NCBI GenBank assembly: GCA_002375995.1
Contig: DFNI01000013.1
Location: 30,952 to 94,951, forward strand
Length of the DNA stretch: 64,000 bases
Source of the DNA: Acetothermia bacterium UBA3571
GTDB lineage: Bacteria; Bipolaricaulota; Bipolaricaulia; Bipolaricaulales; Bipolaricaulaceae
Reading direction: 5' to 3'
In this document: positions 1 to 7,650 of the stretch, in pieces
Numbering within the stretch: position 1 is the first letter of the stretch
How the letters are laid out: the number at the start of each line of letters is the position of its first letter
Made by a program: the position numbers and the translations under genes
The notes under the pieces: model-generated
What the model was told of the DNA's origin: nothing
What the model saw: the letters and a program-made list of their open reading frames with translations, nothing else
Database searches by the model: none

Positions 1-1039
1 CCGACACGTTAGGGACAAGGCCGCTTATCCTACATTTGACGTTCCAGAACTTCTCGAAGCCGATGTCGGCCCCGAAGCCCGACTCGGTGACGTGGTAGTC
101 GAAAAGCTTGAGCCCGATGAGGTCCCCGATCACCGAGGACTGGCCGATGGCGATATTGGCGAAGGGCCCGGCGTGTACCAGCACCGGCTGGTACTCCACC
201 GTGCAGCAGAGGGTGGGGTTGATGGTATTCCGCATCCACGCTGCCATGGCCCCGGCCACCTCCAGGTCCTCGGCGGTGATGGGGTTCCCCCGCTTGTCGT
301 AAGCTAGGGTAATCTGCCCAATCCGCTCCCTTAAGTCTCGGAGGTCCCGCACGATGGAGAGGATGGCCATGAGCTCCGAGGAGACCGAGATCTGAAAGCC
401 GGATTCCATCATGAAGCCGTCCATCTTGCCGCCGAGGCCGATGATGATCCGCCGCAGGGCCTGGGCACAGAAGTCGATGGCCCACCGCCACTCCACCCGG
501 CGGGGGTCGATGTCCAGGCGCTTCAGGCCCCGCTTCGCAAGCTGCTCGTCGGAGTAATTGAACTCGTGCTGGAGGCGGGCGGTGATGGCCACCATGGCCA
601 AGTTGTGGGCGTTGGTGATGGCGTCGATGTCGCCGGTCAAACCCAGGGTGAACTCGGTCATGGGGATGAGCAGGGCGTTCCCACCCCCGGCGGCCGTGCC
701 CTTGATGTTGAAGGTGGGGCCCGCCGACGGCTGGCGGATGCATCCGCCCACGTTCTTTCCCCGCTTCGCCAATCCCTCGATCAGCCCCAGTGTGGTGGTG
801 GTCTTCCCTTCCCCCAGCGGGGTGGGCGTTATGGCGGTGATCTCGATGTATTTCCCATTTGGGCGGTCCTTCAAGCGCTCGTAAATCTTGAGGTAGTCGA
901 GCTTGCAGATCCTCCCGTAGGGGATGATCTCGTCTTTCCGAAGGTCGAGCCTTTCCGCCCACTCCTCGGGGGTGGGCATGTGCTTTTCCGCCTCCGCCGC
1001 AATCTCCCAGTCGGCGAGCTTCGTCGGATCGTACGGCAC
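1..1039 (-). CDS. fhs: Formate--tetrahydrofolate ligase (partial, 3' end outside window)
   Basis: Catalyses ATP-dependent formation of 10-formyl-THF from formate and THF, the entry step of the folate (methyl) branch of the Wood-Ljungdahl pathway, in the cytoplasm. The visible 346 residues hold the family P-loop TPLGEGKTTT at about residues 73-82, followed by the conserved GGCIRQPSAGPTFNIKG block and the GLTGDIDAITNAHNL region. The family is about 550-580 aa, so the C-terminal third lies outside the window. I chose the GTG at 1039 because AAGGAGGTGGAG lies directly upstream; there is no in-frame ATG before the conserved N-terminus. It is the last visible gene of the hydrogenase-metV-metF-fhs run and is separated from metF by an 84-base repeat-containing gap. 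Confidence 0.95.
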   Translation of the reverse strand, partial: MPYDPTKLADWEIAAEAEKHMPTPEEWAERLDLRKDEIIPYGRICKLDYLKIYERLKDRPNGKYIEITAITPTPLGEGKTTTTLGLIEGLAKRGKNVGGCIRQPSAGPTFNIKGTAAGGGNALLIPMTEFTLGLTGDIDAITNAHNLAMVAITARLQHEFNYSDEQLAKRGLKRLDIDPRRVEWRWAIDFCAQALRRIIIGLGGKMDGFMMESGFQISVSSELMAILSIVRDLRDLRERIGQITLAYDKRGNPITAEDLEVAGAMAAWMRNTINPTLCCTVEYQPVLVHAGPFANIAIGQSSVIGDLIGLKLFDYHVTESGFGADIGFEKFWNVKCRISGLVPNVS

Positions 1040-1057
1040 CTCCACCTCCTTCCGGTT

Positions 1058-1128
1058 CGGTGACGGGTTACGCGTAACGCGTGACGGGTTCTCATGAGGC
1101 TTCCTCCCGTCACGCGTCACCCGTCACG
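1058..1128. repeat. Inverted/direct repeat of a GTGACGGGT-type unit between metF and fhs
   Basis: The gap holds several copies of a short unit, GTGACGGGT or its complement, at about 1060-1068, 1081-1089 and 1106-1128, with ACGCGT palindromes between them. The left part (1060-1089) and the right part (1106-1128) are imperfect inverted repeats, so the RNA can fold into a long hairpin just after the metF stop. There is no T-run on the minus strand, so a mRNA-stabilising or attenuating stem, or a small interspersed repeat, is more likely than a classical terminator. Confidence 0.6.
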
Positions 1129-2005
1129 GATTTATTCCGGCGAGTTCCAAGATGGCCGGCACCAGGTCCTCCCAGCCCATGGGCATGAGATGGATCCCCT
1201 GGCAATACGGCTTCACCTTCCTGATGATCCGGGCGCAGATCTCGGCGCTCACCTCCTTCCGCTCCTCCTTCGTCTTCGCCCGCTCCATCTCGGCGATCAC
1301 CCCCTCGGGCACGTTTATCCCGGCGATGTTCTCGTTCATGAACCGCGCCATCCGGGCGCTCTTTAGAGGGATGATCCCCACGAGCACGGGCACCTTCAGA
1401 TCCTCCACTTCCCGCACGAACCTAAGGAACGCGTCGGGATCGTAAACGGCCTGGGTCTGGAAGAATTTAGCCCCCATCTTGACCTTCAGTCGCATCTTGA
1501 GGATATGGGGGCCCAGGGGCTCAACCCCGGGGTTCACCACCGCCCCGGCGAAGAAATCGGGCGCTCCCTGGAGGTCGTTCCCCGCGAGGTCCTTTCCGTC
1601 GTTGAGACTTCTTATCGTGGCGAGAAGCTGGACCGAGTCCAGGTCGAAGACGGGCCTGGCGCCGGGGTGGTCCCCCAGGGTGGGGTAATCACCGGTGAGG
1701 GCGAGCACGTTCTCGATCCCCAACGCCCACGCCCCCAAGAGATCCGCCTGTAGCGCCAGGCGGTTCCGGTCCCGACAGGTCATCTGGAGGATGGGCTCGT
1801 ATCCTTCCCGCACTATCAGGGCACAGAGGGCCCAGGAGCTCATGCGCAGGACCGAAGACTGGAGGTCGGTCACGTTGAACGCGTGGACGTAAGGGGCGAG
1901 CTTCCGCACCTCCTCCAGGGCAGGCCCCACATCGGTCCCCTTGGGCGGGCCGGCCTCACAGGTGATCACGAACTCGCCTTTAGCAAATCTCTCGCGGAGC
2001 CTCAT
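1124..2005 (-). CDS. metF: Methylenetetrahydrofolate reductase, catalytic subunit
   Basis: Flavin-dependent reduction of 5,10-methylene-THF to 5-methyl-THF, the last folate step before methyl transfer to the corrinoid protein. The 293-residue protein has the MTHFR TIM-barrel opening (FVITCEAGPPKGTD at about residues 13-26), the NVLALTGD block typical of the FAD/NADH site, and GIIPLKSARMARFMNENIAGI near the C-terminus. The start ATG at 2005 overlaps the metV stop as TGATG behind a GGAGGAGG site; a GTG at 2008 is an alternative. Short MetF proteins of this kind work with MetV. Its position downstream of hydrogenase genes suggests H2 is the electron source, which is inference. Confidence 0.93.
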   Translation of the reverse strand: MRLRERFAKGEFVITCEAGPPKGTDVGPALEEVRKLAPYVHAFNVTDLQSSVLRMSSWALCALIVREGYEPILQMTCRDRNRLALQADLLGAWALGIENVLALTGDYPTLGDHPGARPVFDLDSVQLLATIRSLNDGKDLAGNDLQGAPDFFAGAVVNPGVEPLGPHILKMRLKVKMGAKFFQTQAVYDPDAFLRFVREVEDLKVPVLVGIIPLKSARMARFMNENIAGINVPEGVIAEMERAKTKEERKEVSAEICARIIRKVKPYCQGIHLMPMGWEDLVPAILELAGINP

Positions 2006-2685
2006 CACTCCTCCTCCAGGTACTCCAGGGCCCAGAAGGGGGCCTTACGGCGGGAGAGGGGCACGTCCAAGCCCTTCTGGGAGTCCTGCGGCGGCCGGTA
2101 TTCCAGGAGGAGGTCCAGCCGCCCCAGCGCCTCCAGCCGGTCGTAGATCCGTTGCCAACCGCAGGGCCGCCCCGGCTCGAGCTCACATTCCCCGTTCTGG
2201 GAGCCGCCGCACGGGCCGTGCAGGAGCCCCTTGGGGCAGGCGGTATGGGGGCAGATCCCGCCGGTGTAGTAGAGGAGGCAGTCGCCGCAGCGGCCGCAGC
2301 GCTCCTCCGAGGGCCAGACCCCCTGGAGCCCCCCCATGGTGACGGTGTTGGCCGCGGGGTACACCGGTTTGTCCAACACCTGGGCCACCGCCTGGACTCC
2401 CACCCCACAGGAGGCGACCACCACCACGTCCGCAGCTTCCACCTCCTCCCGGCGGCGGGAAAGCCTGAAGCCCACCAAGGCCTTGTTGCAGAGGAAGGGA
2501 AGGACCAGGGCTCCCGTGAGGGGATGACCCGCTTCTTCCAAGGCCGGGCGAAGCTTTTCCACCCCTTCCTTTCCGCCGGTGCCACATACCTCGGCGCAGC
2601 CGTCGCACGCGAGCAGGAACACCCGCTCCCCCTCCCCGAGGTATCCCAGGAGCTCCTCCAGAGGCTTGAGTTCAGAGACCAGCAT
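2005..2685 (-). CDS. metV: MetV-type accessory subunit of methylenetetrahydrofolate reductase
   Basis: 226-residue protein matching the MTHFR C-terminal/MetV family, the partner that wires MetF to its electron donor in acetogens. Visible are a CDGCAEVC cysteine cluster at about residues 28-35 and a C-terminal cysteine-rich segment (CGRCGDC, then CPHTACP and CGG), enough ligands for Fe-S centres as described for characterised MetVF enzymes. The ATG at 2685 follows GGGAGG, only 12 bases after the hydrogenase large-subunit stop, and the 3' end overlaps metF. No HdrA, MvhD or RnfC-like gene is next to it, so the usual electron-feeding partners of MetVF are replaced here by a hydrogenase dimer. 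Confidence 0.9.
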   Translation of the reverse strand: MLVSELKPLEELLGYLGEGERVFLLACDGCAEVCGTGGKEGVEKLRPALEEAGHPLTGALVLPFLCNKALVGFRLSRRREEVEAADVVVVASCGVGVQAVAQVLDKPVYPAANTVTMGGLQGVWPSEERCGRCGDCLLYYTGGICPHTACPKGLLHGPCGGSQNGECELEPGRPCGWQRIYDRLEALGRLDLLLEYRPPQDSQKGLDVPLSRRKAPFWALEYLEEE

Positions 2686-2697
2686 CCCTACCTCCCC

Positions 2698-4107
2698 TCA
2701 CTGGATGGCACAGGCCAGGCACGGATCGAAGGAACGCACGATCCTCCCGGCCTCCAGGATCCCGTCCCCCTGTACCCGCGTCCCCTGGAGGGCCTGTTCG
2801 ATGGGACCGGGCACTCCCCGCTCGTCCCGGGGGGATGCGTTCCAGGTGGTGGGGGAGATCACCTGGTAGTGGGCGATTCTCTTCCCCTGGATCCGGATCC
2901 AGTGGCCCAACGCCCCCCGGGGCGCGTCGGTGAGCCCCTCGCCCCTTCCCTCCACGGGGATGCGGTACTCCACCGCTACCGGGGCGGAGAGGTCCAGCTC
3001 AGAAAGCCAGCGCTCCATGGCCCGGGCGATGAACAGGGCCTCGATCCCCCGCGCCAGATGCCTCCCCATGGCCGAGCTCAGGGCCCCGGGCGAGGCACCG
3101 GCTTCCCGGAGGAGGTCCCCGGCGATCTCCCGGAACTCCTGGGGTCCTACCTGGAGGGCCACCGCAACCCGGGCCGCCGGGCCCACCTCGCACGGCTCGC
3201 CCCGGTAGCGGGGGGACTTGATCCAGGAGTAGCCCCCCTCCTTGTCTGGATCCGGCTCGACTTCCTCCTCCCACGGGGGCACGGCCCCGTCGCCGGAGTA
3301 CCAAGAGTGGGATATCCCCTCGCGGATCTCCCCAGGATCCAAGGGCATGTATTCGCCCCCGAGGATCGCCCCGGCGGGGAAGAGGCGTTCCCCCTCCAGG
3401 GGGAAACAGCCGAAGGTGAGGAGGTTCCCCACCTTCCCCAGCTCGAAGTAATCGTGATATCGCTCCGCTAAGAGGAGGAGGTCCGGGATATAGGTGCCCT
3501 CGATGAACCCCACGATCTCCCGCAGGCGGAACCGGAACGCGGCCACCTCTCCCAGGGTGGGCCGGTAGGTCACGCCCCCGGGGACGATGGACATATCGTG
3601 GGGCATCTTCCCCCCGAAGAGGGCCACGAGCTCCTGGGCTTTTCTCCGCATCTCCAGGGCCTCGAGGTAGTGCTCGGCGAGCTCTTGAGTCTCCTCCCGG
3701 AAGGTGCGGCGGTCCTCATCGGTGCCGGGGGAGAGGGCGCCGGGCAGGGCCCGGGCGGGGAGGTAGTCGGGAAGCGCGAGGTGGTAAAAGTGGAGGACGT
3801 GGTTGTGGAGGTAATTGGCACCGTAAATGAGGTTCCGTAGGAGCTGGCCGTTCCGGGGTGGCGAAAGCCCCAGGGCGTCGTCCAGGCACAACGACGCCGC
3901 GGTGGAGTGGGCGAGAGGACATACCCCGCAGATCCGGGTAGTGATCCGTTGGGCATCCAGGGGATGGCGGCCCTCCAGGATCCGCTCGATCCCCCGGTAC
4001 AGGGCCCCGGAACAGCGGGCCTCCCGGATCACACCATCCTCCACCTCTATCTCCACCCGCAGGTGCCCCTCGATCCGCGTGATGGGGTCTATCGTGATCC
4101 GGCTCAT
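2698..4107 (-). CDS. [NiFe] hydrogenase large (Ni-Fe active site) subunit, no C-terminal extension
   Basis: 469-residue catalytic subunit that splits or forms H2. The proximal Ni ligand motif RICGVCPLAHS is at about residues 58-68. The distal motif DPCLACAIQ is the very C-terminus. Normally the second motif ends in His or Arg and is followed by a peptide removed by a HyaD/HycI endopeptidase. Here the residue after CA-I is Gln and the next codon is TGA, so there is nothing to cleave. The N-terminus (ITIDPITRIEGHLRVE) is intact. The ATG overlaps the small-subunit stop (ATGA). There is no membrane cytochrome or ferredoxin-type partner nearby. Its length is closer to cytosolic hydrogenases than to the 550-600 aa periplasmic uptake enzymes. 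Confidence 0.93.
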   Translation of the reverse strand: MSRITIDPITRIEGHLRVEIEVEDGVIREARCSGALYRGIERILEGRHPLDAQRITTRICGVCPLAHSTAASLCLDDALGLSPPRNGQLLRNLIYGANYLHNHVLHFYHLALPDYLPARALPGALSPGTDEDRRTFREETQELAEHYLEALEMRRKAQELVALFGGKMPHDMSIVPGGVTYRPTLGEVAAFRFRLREIVGFIEGTYIPDLLLLAERYHDYFELGKVGNLLTFGCFPLEGERLFPAGAILGGEYMPLDPGEIREGISHSWYSGDGAVPPWEEEVEPDPDKEGGYSWIKSPRYRGEPCEVGPAARVAVALQVGPQEFREIAGDLLREAGASPGALSSAMGRHLARGIEALFIARAMERWLSELDLSAPVAVEYRIPVEGRGEGLTDAPRGALGHWIRIQGKRIAHYQVISPTTWNASPRDERGVPGPIEQALQGTRVQGDGILEAGRIVRSFDPCLACAIQ

Positions 4108-4967
4108 CTCGCCCCCCTATACGTGGCCTTTTCCTCCTCCAGGGAAAGCTTGCGGAAGAAAGGAGAAAAGCTGTCGGGAAAATCGGGCTCCACACAGCCG
4201 ATGCAGGGGTGGCCCGCCCTGATGCACCAGTTCACCCCCCCGTTCCAAGCGTGTTCCGGGCAGGCCGCATCGGTGAACGGGCCCTTACAGCCGAGTTCGT
4301 AGAGGCATCCCCGTTCCCCGAAATAGGGAGCGAAACGGGCGACATCGAAGTCGGGGCGCCGGGGACAGTGCTCGTGGATGAGCCCGGAGTAGACGCTCTT
4401 GAGTCTTCCGGCGTCGTCCATGTCCTCGGGGCCGGGCAGGCCCCGGGCGAGGAGGATCACCACTGTCTCCACGAACCACCGGGGATGCGGGGGACAACCC
4501 GGCACGTTCACCACCGGGACCTCTATCCCCTCCCGCCGCAAAAGCTCCCCCACCCCCACGGCGCCGGTGGGATTGGGAGCGCCGGAGGGGATGCCCCCGT
4601 AGGAAGCACATGTGCCGAACGCGAGCACCGCCAGAGCACCGCGGGCAAGCTCTGCGGCCCGCTCCCGCATGGGGACTTCACCCACTGTCCCGTACCTCCC
4701 CCCTGCCGCGGTGGGGATGGCCCCCTCCACCACCAGCACGTACTCCCCGGCCTCCTCCGCGGGGATCTTCTCCAGCACTTCCAAGGCCGGCCGGCCCGTG
4801 GGGCCCATGAGGGTGGCGTGGAACACGAGGGCGATTCCCTTTCCGGGAACGATCTCGTCCAGCAAGAGGTTCTTGATATCGGGGTATGCGGCGTTCATGA
4901 GGGAGACGGAGCACCCGGTGCAGCCGGCAGCCTGGAACCAAACCACCGTGCGAGCCTCTCCCCTCAC
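4104..4967 (-). CDS. [NiFe] hydrogenase small (Fe-S) subunit, cytosolic type
   Basis: 287-residue electron-transfer subunit. It begins almost directly with the proximal cluster motif GCTGCSVSL (about residues 15-23). It then carries FGTCASYGG and VPGCPPHP, the distal cluster set HEHCPRR ... CLYELGCKGP, and the medial cluster set NWCIRAGHPCIGC. The medial cluster has an extra Cys where many enzymes have Pro, predicting three [4Fe-4S] clusters. There is no Tat signal (RRxFxK) and no C-terminal membrane helix, so it should stay in the cytoplasm. The GTG start at 4967 has GGAGG four bases upstream. First gene of the operon that continues into metV, metF and fhs. Confidence 0.93.
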   Translation of the reverse strand: MRGEARTVVWFQAAGCTGCSVSLMNAAYPDIKNLLLDEIVPGKGIALVFHATLMGPTGRPALEVLEKIPAEEAGEYVLVVEGAIPTAAGGRYGTVGEVPMRERAAELARGALAVLAFGTCASYGGIPSGAPNPTGAVGVGELLRREGIEVPVVNVPGCPPHPRWFVETVVILLARGLPGPEDMDDAGRLKSVYSGLIHEHCPRRPDFDVARFAPYFGERGCLYELGCKGPFTDAACPEHAWNGGVNWCIRAGHPCIGCVEPDFPDSFSPFFRKLSLEEEKATYRGAR

Positions 4968-4994
4968 CTCGCCTCCTTTCCCAGTCGAGAAACC

Positions 4995-5023
4995 AGATTA
5001 GCGAGAACAAACGCGGAGGACAA
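4995..5023 (-). promoter_or_regulatory. Candidate promoter of the hydrogenase-metVF-fhs operon
   Basis: On the minus strand TTGTCC (5023-5018) is followed after 17 bases by TAATCT (5000-4995), about 28 bases before the GTG start. This would give a leader of about 20 bases containing the SD. Judged by eye only. Confidence 0.45.
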
Positions 5024-5098
5024 CTTTGGGAACCTTTCTGCTTATCCGCTTTTTACGCTCAAAAGGACCCTAAACCCAAAGTGCCCTTCTGTACGCCA

Positions 5099-5128
5099 TT
5101 GATTTGGAAGAGCCGTTTTGGGTATAAG
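5099..5128 (+). promoter_or_regulatory. Candidate proS promoter
   Basis: TTGATT (5099-5104), 18-base spacer, TATAAG (5123-5128). It would give an untranslated leader of about 87 bases. The proS start has only a weak purine stretch upstream, so some leader-based control is possible. Confidence 0.45.
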
Positions 5129-5221
5129 GAGGAGAAGGCTCCGGAGAGGCACTCCCGGGTGGGGACGGAGCGAACTACTGAGTAATATTGGGGCTACCAA
5201 ACCAACAAGCGGGGTTTTGCC

Positions 5222-6658
5222 ATGGCGGAGGGGATAACGCGGCGTAGCGAGGATTTCGCGCAGTGGTACAACGATGTGGTGAGGCGCGCGGAGCTAGCCG
5301 ATTATGCTCCCGTGCGGGGGTGCATGGCGATCCGCCCCTATGGATACGCCCTGTGGGAGAACATCCAACGCTCCCTCGACCGGCGGTTCAAGGAGACGGG
5401 GCACCGAAACGCTTACTTCCCCATGTTCATACCTTACAGCTTCATCCAAAAGGAAGCCGAGCACGTGGAAGGCTTTTCGCCTCAGCTGGCGGTGGTGACC
5501 CATGGGGGCGGAAAGAAGCTGGAGGAGCCGCTGGTGGTCCGCCCCACCTCTGAAGCCATCATTGGACATTTCTACTCCAAATGGATCAATTCTTATCGGG
5601 ACTTACCGCTCCTAATCAACCAGTGGTGCAACGTGGTGCGCTGGGAGATGCGGCCCAGGCTTTTCCTCCGCACCACCGAATTCCTCTGGCAAGAAGGACA
5701 CACGGCCCACGCCACTGCGGAAGAAGCGGAAGAAGAGGCGCGCCGGATCCTGGATATCTACGCTGAGTTCGCCGAGCGAGAAATGGCGATCCCGGTGATC
5801 AAAGGAAGGAAAAGCGAAAGCGAGAAATTCCCCGGGGCGCTGGTGAGCTATACCATCGAGGGGATGATGGGCGATCGCCGTGCCCTCCAAATGGGCACCT
5901 CCCACAACCTGGGCCAAAACTTCGCTAAAGCCTTCGACATCAAATACCTGGACAGGGAGAATAGGCTGCAATACTGCTGGACCACTTCTTGGGGCGTGAG
6001 CACGCGGCTTATCGGGGCCCTTATCATGGTTCACGGGGACGACAACGGCCTTATCCTCCCCCCTCGGCTTGCCCCCATCCAGGTGATTGTAGTTCCCATC
6101 TACAAAGAAGAGGAGCGGACCAAAGTGATGGAGGCGGTGGAGCGGGTGAAGGGTCTTTTGGGGGATCGGGTGCGGTGGGAAGTGGACGACCGGGACGAGT
6201 ACACCGCCGGTTGGAAGTTCAACGAGTGGGAACTCCGGGGTGTCCCGCTCCGCATCGAGGTCGGCCCCCGAGATGTGGAGGCCGAACAGGCCACCCTCGC
6301 CCGCCGTGACGTGCCGGGGAAGGAGGGCAAATGGGCCGTTCCCCTGGAGGGGCTCGGGGAGGCGGTGGAGCAGGCCCTGGGCGAGATCCAGGAAGCCCTG
6401 TTCAAGCGGGCCCTGGCGTTCCGGGAGGAACATACCCATCGTCCCACCACCTGGGAGGAGTTTGTGGAAGCGGTGGAGGATGGGTTCGCCTTGATCCCCT
6501 GGTGTGGTGACGCCGCGTGCGAGGAGAGGATCCAAGAGGAGACGAAGGCCACCAACCGCTGCATCCCCCTGGAGCAAGAAGCGCTCCCTTCCGGGGCCCG
6601 CTGTGTCCATTGCGGAAAGCCCGCGGTGGAGTGGGCCCTGTTCGCCCGGGCCTACTGA
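5222..6658 (+). CDS. proS: Prolyl-tRNA synthetase, archaeal/eukaryote-like (ProS3) type
   Basis: Class II synthetase that charges tRNA-Pro in the cytoplasm; 478 residues, the length of the short ProS3 form without the bacterial editing insertion. Class II motif 2 is seen around RWEMRPRLFLRTTEFLWQEG (about residues 140-159). Motif 3 is around GVSTRLIGALIMVHGDD (about residues 259-275). The anticodon-binding domain follows, and a C-terminal zinc-type segment carries the cysteines of WCGDAACEE and CVHCGKP, ending in Tyr as in archaeal enzymes. It is divergent from the hydrogenase operon. The window also encodes a tRNA-Pro(GGG) at 50104. Confidence 0.96.
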   Translation: MAEGITRRSEDFAQWYNDVVRRAELADYAPVRGCMAIRPYGYALWENIQRSLDRRFKETGHRNAYFPMFIPYSFIQKEAEHVEGFSPQLAVVTHGGGKKLEEPLVVRPTSEAIIGHFYSKWINSYRDLPLLINQWCNVVRWEMRPRLFLRTTEFLWQEGHTAHATAEEAEEEARRILDIYAEFAEREMAIPVIKGRKSESEKFPGALVSYTIEGMMGDRRALQMGTSHNLGQNFAKAFDIKYLDRENRLQYCWTTSWGVSTRLIGALIMVHGDDNGLILPPRLAPIQVIVVPIYKEEERTKVMEAVERVKGLLGDRVRWEVDDRDEYTAGWKFNEWELRGVPLRIEVGPRDVEAEQATLARRDVPGKEGKWAVPLEGLGEAVEQALGEIQEALFKRALAFREEHTHRPTTWEEFVEAVEDGFALIPWCGDAACEERIQEETKATNRCIPLEQEALPSGARCVHCGKPAVEWALFARAY

Positions 6659-6759
6659 AGCCGTCCCACACTCGGGGCAAGGGGGCAAGGCACTCCCGAG
6701 GTCTTCCCATGGGTTCCCCCTCGGGACATTAGCCGTTTAAAATGAGCGAGGGGGAAGGG

Positions 6760-7548
6760 ATGGCGTCCAGGTTCGTGGTGGCGACTTACAACTGTAACTC
6801 CATCCGGAGCAGGCTTCCCTTGGTGCTCCGTTGGCTTGAGGAACATAGGCCGGATGTACTGTGCTTGCAGGAGACCAAGGTCCCGGACCCGGAGTTCCCC
6901 GCGGACGCGTTCCGGGAGGCGGGCTATCACGTGGTCTTTCGGGGACAGAAGGGCGGAGCCGGGGTAGCCATCGCGAGTCTAGAGGAGCCAGAAGGTGTCT
7001 CCTTCGGGCTCGATGACGGAGGACCTCCCGATGAGACGCGCTTGATACGCGTCACAGTGCGAGGGATCCCCATCGTCAACACGTATGTTCCCCAGGGAAG
7101 GTCGCCGGACCACGAGATGTTCCGCTACAAGCTTCAGTGGTTGGGGCGGCTCCGGGATTACTTCGACCGCCATTTCTCGCCGGAAGAACCCCTCCTCTGG
7201 TGCGGGGATTTCAACGTGGCTCCCGAGGAGATCGACGTCCACAATCCGGTGCGGCTGAAGAACCACGTGGACTTTCACCCCAAGGCTCGGGCGGCGCTGG
7301 AGCGGATCCGGGAGTGGGGATTCGTGGACGTGTTCCGCAAGCACCATCCCAACGAGCCGGGACAATATACGTTCTGGGATTATCGGGTGCCGAAGGCTCT
7401 GGAACGGAACTTGGGCTGGCGGGTGGACCACATCTGGGCCACCCGGCCGTTGGCGGAGAAATCGGTGGACGCCTGGATCGACCGCGAGGCCCGCCGGATG
7501 GAGAAGCCCTCGGACCACACCTTCCTGGTAGCCGAGTTCGAGCTTTAG
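6760..7548 (+). CDS. xthA: Exodeoxyribonuclease III family AP endonuclease
   Basis: Mg-dependent 3'-5' exonuclease/AP endonuclease of base excision repair. Visible family motifs are NCNSIRSRL at the N-terminus, CLQETK (catalytic Glu), GDFNVAPEEIDVHNP (Asp/Asn pair) and the C-terminal SDHTFLVAEFEL (catalytic Asp-His). About 262 residues from the ATG at 6760, which has GAGGGGGAAGG in front and matches family starts. An in-frame ATG at 6742 would add six residues. It lies between proS and reverse gyrase on the same strand, but reverse gyrase has its own promoter signal. Confidence 0.94.
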   Translation: MASRFVVATYNCNSIRSRLPLVLRWLEEHRPDVLCLQETKVPDPEFPADAFREAGYHVVFRGQKGGAGVAIASLEEPEGVSFGLDDGGPPDETRLIRVTVRGIPIVNTYVPQGRSPDHEMFRYKLQWLGRLRDYFDRHFSPEEPLLWCGDFNVAPEEIDVHNPVRLKNHVDFHPKARAALERIREWGFVDVFRKHHPNEPGQYTFWDYRVPKALERNLGWRVDHIWATRPLAEKSVDAWIDREARRMEKPSDHTFLVAEFEL

Positions 7549-7611
7549 GTAGAAGACCCCTCGGACTCCTTTTGCAGGGCCACGATGCGAGGATGCGGGA
7601 CGACACTTGAC

Positions 7612-7641
7612 TTGTCCAACTCCCTTGGGAGAAGCTAGACA
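7612..7641 (+). promoter_or_regulatory. Reverse gyrase promoter, leaderless type
   Basis: TTGTCC (7612-7617), 18-base spacer, TAGACA (7636-7641). The expected transcription start is near 7648, three bases before the ATG at 7651, and no SD sequence is present. This is one of several such arrangements in the window. Confidence 0.5.
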
Positions 7642-7650
7642 CGGAAAACG

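Noticed and set aside
30..962. 310-codon minus-strand open frame
   Set aside because: It is the wrong-phase shadow of fhs; the translation is His/Arg/Pro-rich, while the next frame gives clear formate-THF ligase.
4968..5100. NikR box before the hydrogenase operon
   Set aside because: Only isolated CTACCAA-like pieces occur (near 5191); no two half-sites at the 13-base spacing seen before nikM.
5129..5221. T-box-like leader before proS (GGGTGGGGACGG at about 5157-5168)
   Set aside because: Lacks the T-box consensus AGGGTGGNACCGCG, a specifier loop and a terminator/antiterminator pair.
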